Part shown: positions 61,520 through 64,000 of the stretch, piece by piece
Position numbering within the stretch: the stretch's first letter is position 1
How the letters are laid out: each line of letters starts with the position of its first letter
From: Ailanthus altissimus
Taxonomy: Eukaryota > Streptophyta > Magnoliopsida > Sapindales > Simaroubaceae
NCBI GenBank assembly: GCA_946807835.1
Contig: OX327695.1
Coordinates: forward strand, 28,502,501-28,566,500
Direction of reading: 5' to 3'
Length of the DNA: 64,000 nt
Program-made: the position numbers and the translations under genes
The notes under the pieces: model-generated
Database searches by the model: none
Seen by the model: only the letters and a program-made list of their open reading frames with translations
Told to the model about the DNA's origin: nothing

Positions 61520-62365
61520 TGTTGAAAAATTGGTAATTCAACAATTTTAATTGGATAAAAATTGAGATGAATACCAAATGAAAGAGTCACAAAAAATTTA
61601 AAACGTATAGAACACGTATGAAAAAGTTTAAAATATATGAGATACAAAAAAAGAAACGAAATAGGACTCGAAGACGTGAAGAAAGTGAAAAAAAAACGCA
61701 TGAGATGCCTACAGGGTTGAGCGTCGCGGCACTCAGGACAGCACCCCAGCTCCTCAACGTTGGGCGCTATTATGCCTAACGCTGCGATGGTCAGAGACGA
61801 CCGCTGCGGCGCCCATGCATCAGAATGTCCGTTTTGGTTCGGGATTTCGAGTTTTGGAAAGTTTTGAACTTTCAAAATAAGTGGACTCTTACTCCAACAA
61901 TAAATAGGATTAATAGGCACGAAATTCACCCTATATAAATACTTGTAAACCCTTCAATTTAGATTAAGCATTAAAATAGACTCTAAGAGAGGGGAAGAAC
62001 TGGGTAGACACTAAATACTTGTGTGCGCTATGGTAGAACCGTCGTTTGAGTGATTATTGCTGGTGGTAGAGTAACAGTTCATTAAACATTATGTCCTTTT
62101 GAGGGTTTTTCAATTAAATTTTCCTTATAAAATCTCTAAGGAGTTAATAAAAGAGGTTAGAATTCTTAGATCCATTGTGAACGTAAATAATTAATCGAAC
62201 TACATAAAATTGTGTTGTACTTTTTTATATTCTATTTTTTATTTTTATTATTTTATTTGATTAACAAGTTATTTTGTTGCGCAAAGAAATTAAAATTTTA
62301 AATTAAACTTAAAATTTTTTATTTTAACATAATATTAAAAAAAATATATATTTCTTCCCTCAACA
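61520..62365 (-). mobile_element. Solo LTR, family C
   Basis: An 846-bp element with perfectly inverted 6-bp ends, TGTTGA ... TCAACA. It is flanked by GTTAT (61515-61519) and ATTAT (62366-62370), a 5-bp target duplication with one mismatch. It contains a GC-rich block (about 61715-61820), then a TATA-like CCTATATAAATACTTG at 61930 read on the plus strand. That suggests the transcribed strand is plus, although the strand is uncertain. The 137-codon minus frame across it (61516-61929) has no protein features and is not a gene. No internal coding region. Confidence 0.75.
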
Positions 62366-62370
62366 ATTAT

Positions 62371-64000
62371 ACTAAGCTATGTACCGTCTTATAGCCAAGT
62401 GTAGACCATTTTTTCACAAGAAGAGAAATAAAGGTTGTTTTCTGAGGAGAAAATAACATACCATATGACTCGTACTATTTTTCCACAGACAAACACACTC
62501 CCAAAAAAAAATTACTGTTTACACTAGTTATAAATATTGGGAAAAGAGAGTACGATCTCTCAAGGGCCAAGGGTCTAATAAGGAGAAGAGATGTGGGATA
62601 TGCCGCCAGCTCACCATAAAGCAAAGAAGTGAATGGTCAGTTCAGGCAGAGATTCTTTTACTCGGAGTCTCGACTGAGATTTTGACACATGTTTTGTTCT
62701 TTAGGGCAAGTATTCTGTTAAGCTAAGGGCCTTAGGGCAAAGGGTCCTCGCCCTCTTTACATCTTTTAATTGCATTTCTTGGTAAGAACGAAATATCCCC
62801 ACTAGCTTTCACTCTCAAATCCAAGCTAAATGTGTCCTCCGAAATGGTAAGTGGTTTTACCCACGTAGAATTTGTAGTTCTTATTTATGGGATATGTTTC
62901 CCAAATGAAACATTATCAATGAATAGGTGAAAAAAGCAAAACATTTAAATGAAAATGGAACCTACTATAAAAGGTGGGGATTATGGGTCAAGCTAGAGCA
63001 TCCTAGTCTTTTATTTGAGTTGACCACTACTTGTGTAAGGGCATGTTTACCACATATCCAGACGTATTGTATAATTAGAAAATCATAGATTTGTTTCTCG
63101 TATAGCTTTACTTCTTGCTTTCAAGCTTTTGAATCAAATTGTGAATACTGAATGGTCACATCCTCCAACTTTAATGCTCAAAACTCAAGGAATAATAAGT
63201 CCTACCCCGTTTTATCTTCCGGTTTAAACTCAACTGAAATTAGGGTTACTGCCACTTGGCCCTCGGAGTCATAAATTCAGCACTGAGGTTTTTGTTCGTT
63301 CACACGCCAGTGAGTGAGTGATGGGTTTTGCTAAAGAGCAGTTAGTTGCTTGGTGGTGTGCCAACGTCCAAAAATCTGTGTCTTTTCAAGCTTGCGTGTA
63401 TAAATTTTGTTTTACAGTCGTGTCACAATGGGAAAATGTATGCGCCAATCAGATGAGAACTTGGCAATCATAACAAACGACAAATGCTATAAATCCAAAG
63501 AGCTCCTGAGCTTCGTGAGGATGGCCATCTGCACTTGGCTATTTCACTGCTTGCCATGTGGCAAGAATCAAGAAAATGGAAGCACCCAACTGAAGCATTG
63601 TTTATACAGTAGTATTGCAAGTCTTTCGCCATGGGCGCAGACTTGCGCTTGAAGTTGAAAGGTTAGTCGATGAATTTGCTGTGGGGAGTTAATGATGAAT
63701 ATTTAATACACGATAAATATCTGTAATGAAGAAAGTAATTTTAGAAGTACAAAGAAAATAAATAACAACTACTTTCTGCAAATGCACAAGGGAATTGAAT
63801 TGTGAATATCAAAAACAAATCTAAAATATGGATACCATTCAATTAGTGTTTCCTTCTTGCTAATAACAAAATACATGTAAATTCAAAGCAAAAAAATTAT
63901 TATGGGGAGAATTAATGGTGATATATAGGACGAGGACTAGTAAAACAATGTCTTTGTGTTGTCTAAATCCCAAACTATAACCCTATTCATATGCTTAATT
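62371..64000. other. Terminal region, no gene identified
   Basis: No confident gene. Around 63407-63652 base composition is less AT-rich, and an 81-codon frame (MFYSRVTMGKCMRQ start) follows a possible acceptor TTTTGTTTTACAG ending at 63417. A different frame in the same place reads a more protein-like stretch (REDGHLHLAISLLAMWQESR) but is broken by stops at 63475 and near 63606. It could be a decayed exon of a gene beyond the window. I do not recognise the family and do not call it. Confidence 0.35.

Noticed and set aside
61516..61929. 137-codon minus-strand ORF
   Set aside because: It runs from LTR family C's terminus across its GC-rich block and has a hydrophobic, low-complexity tail; no domain.
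63407..63652. 81-codon ORF as a gene
   Set aside because: No recognisable domain, and the more protein-like reading is in a different, interrupted frame. Left as an uncertain observation only.

Overview
The window reads as nuclear DNA of a eudicot plant. It is strongly AT-rich and full of long-terminal-repeat remnants. Its genes are spliced with GT-AG introns and encode plant-specific families: an MCA Ca2+-channel-type protein, a plant SKP1, an E-class PPR protein and an FD-type bZIP. There is also one plant-type nuclear tRNA-Glu. A decayed petuvirus-like pararetrovirus fits a woody eudicot such as citrus, but the species cannot be fixed from the sequence.

Layout. 1-19.9 kb: no gene supported. 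This part holds diverged repeats, a hAT-like MITE inside a truncated LTR copy, and a solo LTR inserted into another solo LTR of the same family (13.4-17.9 kb), all within a degenerate ~21-bp periodic repeat. 20.0-32.9 kb: a gene block with MCA (+, seven coding exons), SKP1 (+, two exons), an intact PPR gene (-) and a truncated first exon of a preY/Trm112-like gene (+). 32.9-33.9 kb: a displaced copy of the MCA-SKP1 intergenic DNA. 34.0-46.2 kb: a degenerate endogenous caulimovirid with a tRNA-Met-type primer site, movement protein, coat/zinc knuckle, protease and RT remnants. It is split by two solo-LTR insertions, one of which is itself split by a further solo LTR; every insertion is marked by a perfect 5-bp target duplication. 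46.2-52.8 kb: a second copy of the gene block with MCA exons 4-7 (pseudogene), SKP1 missing, a broken PPR gene (pseudogene) and an intact three-exon preY gene. 53.8-54.4 kb: a small RING-H2 gene and tRNA-Glu(TTC). 59.1-60.4 kb: an FD-type bZIP gene (-) ending in the 14-3-3-binding SAP motif. 61.5-62.4 kb: a third family of solo LTR. The last 1.6 kb has no gene I can name.

The main story is a segmental duplication of MCA(3' part)-PPR-preY followed by reciprocal decay. The upstream copy keeps MCA, SKP1 and PPR but has lost preY; the downstream copy keeps only preY. The pararetrovirus and its nested LTRs lie between the copies. The retained genes have unrelated roles (Ca2+/mechanosensing, SCF ubiquitin ligase, organelle RNA processing, mitochondrial assembly, ubiquitin ligation, flowering), so I see no functional cluster and no clear new system. 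The distinctive content is the genome archaeology.
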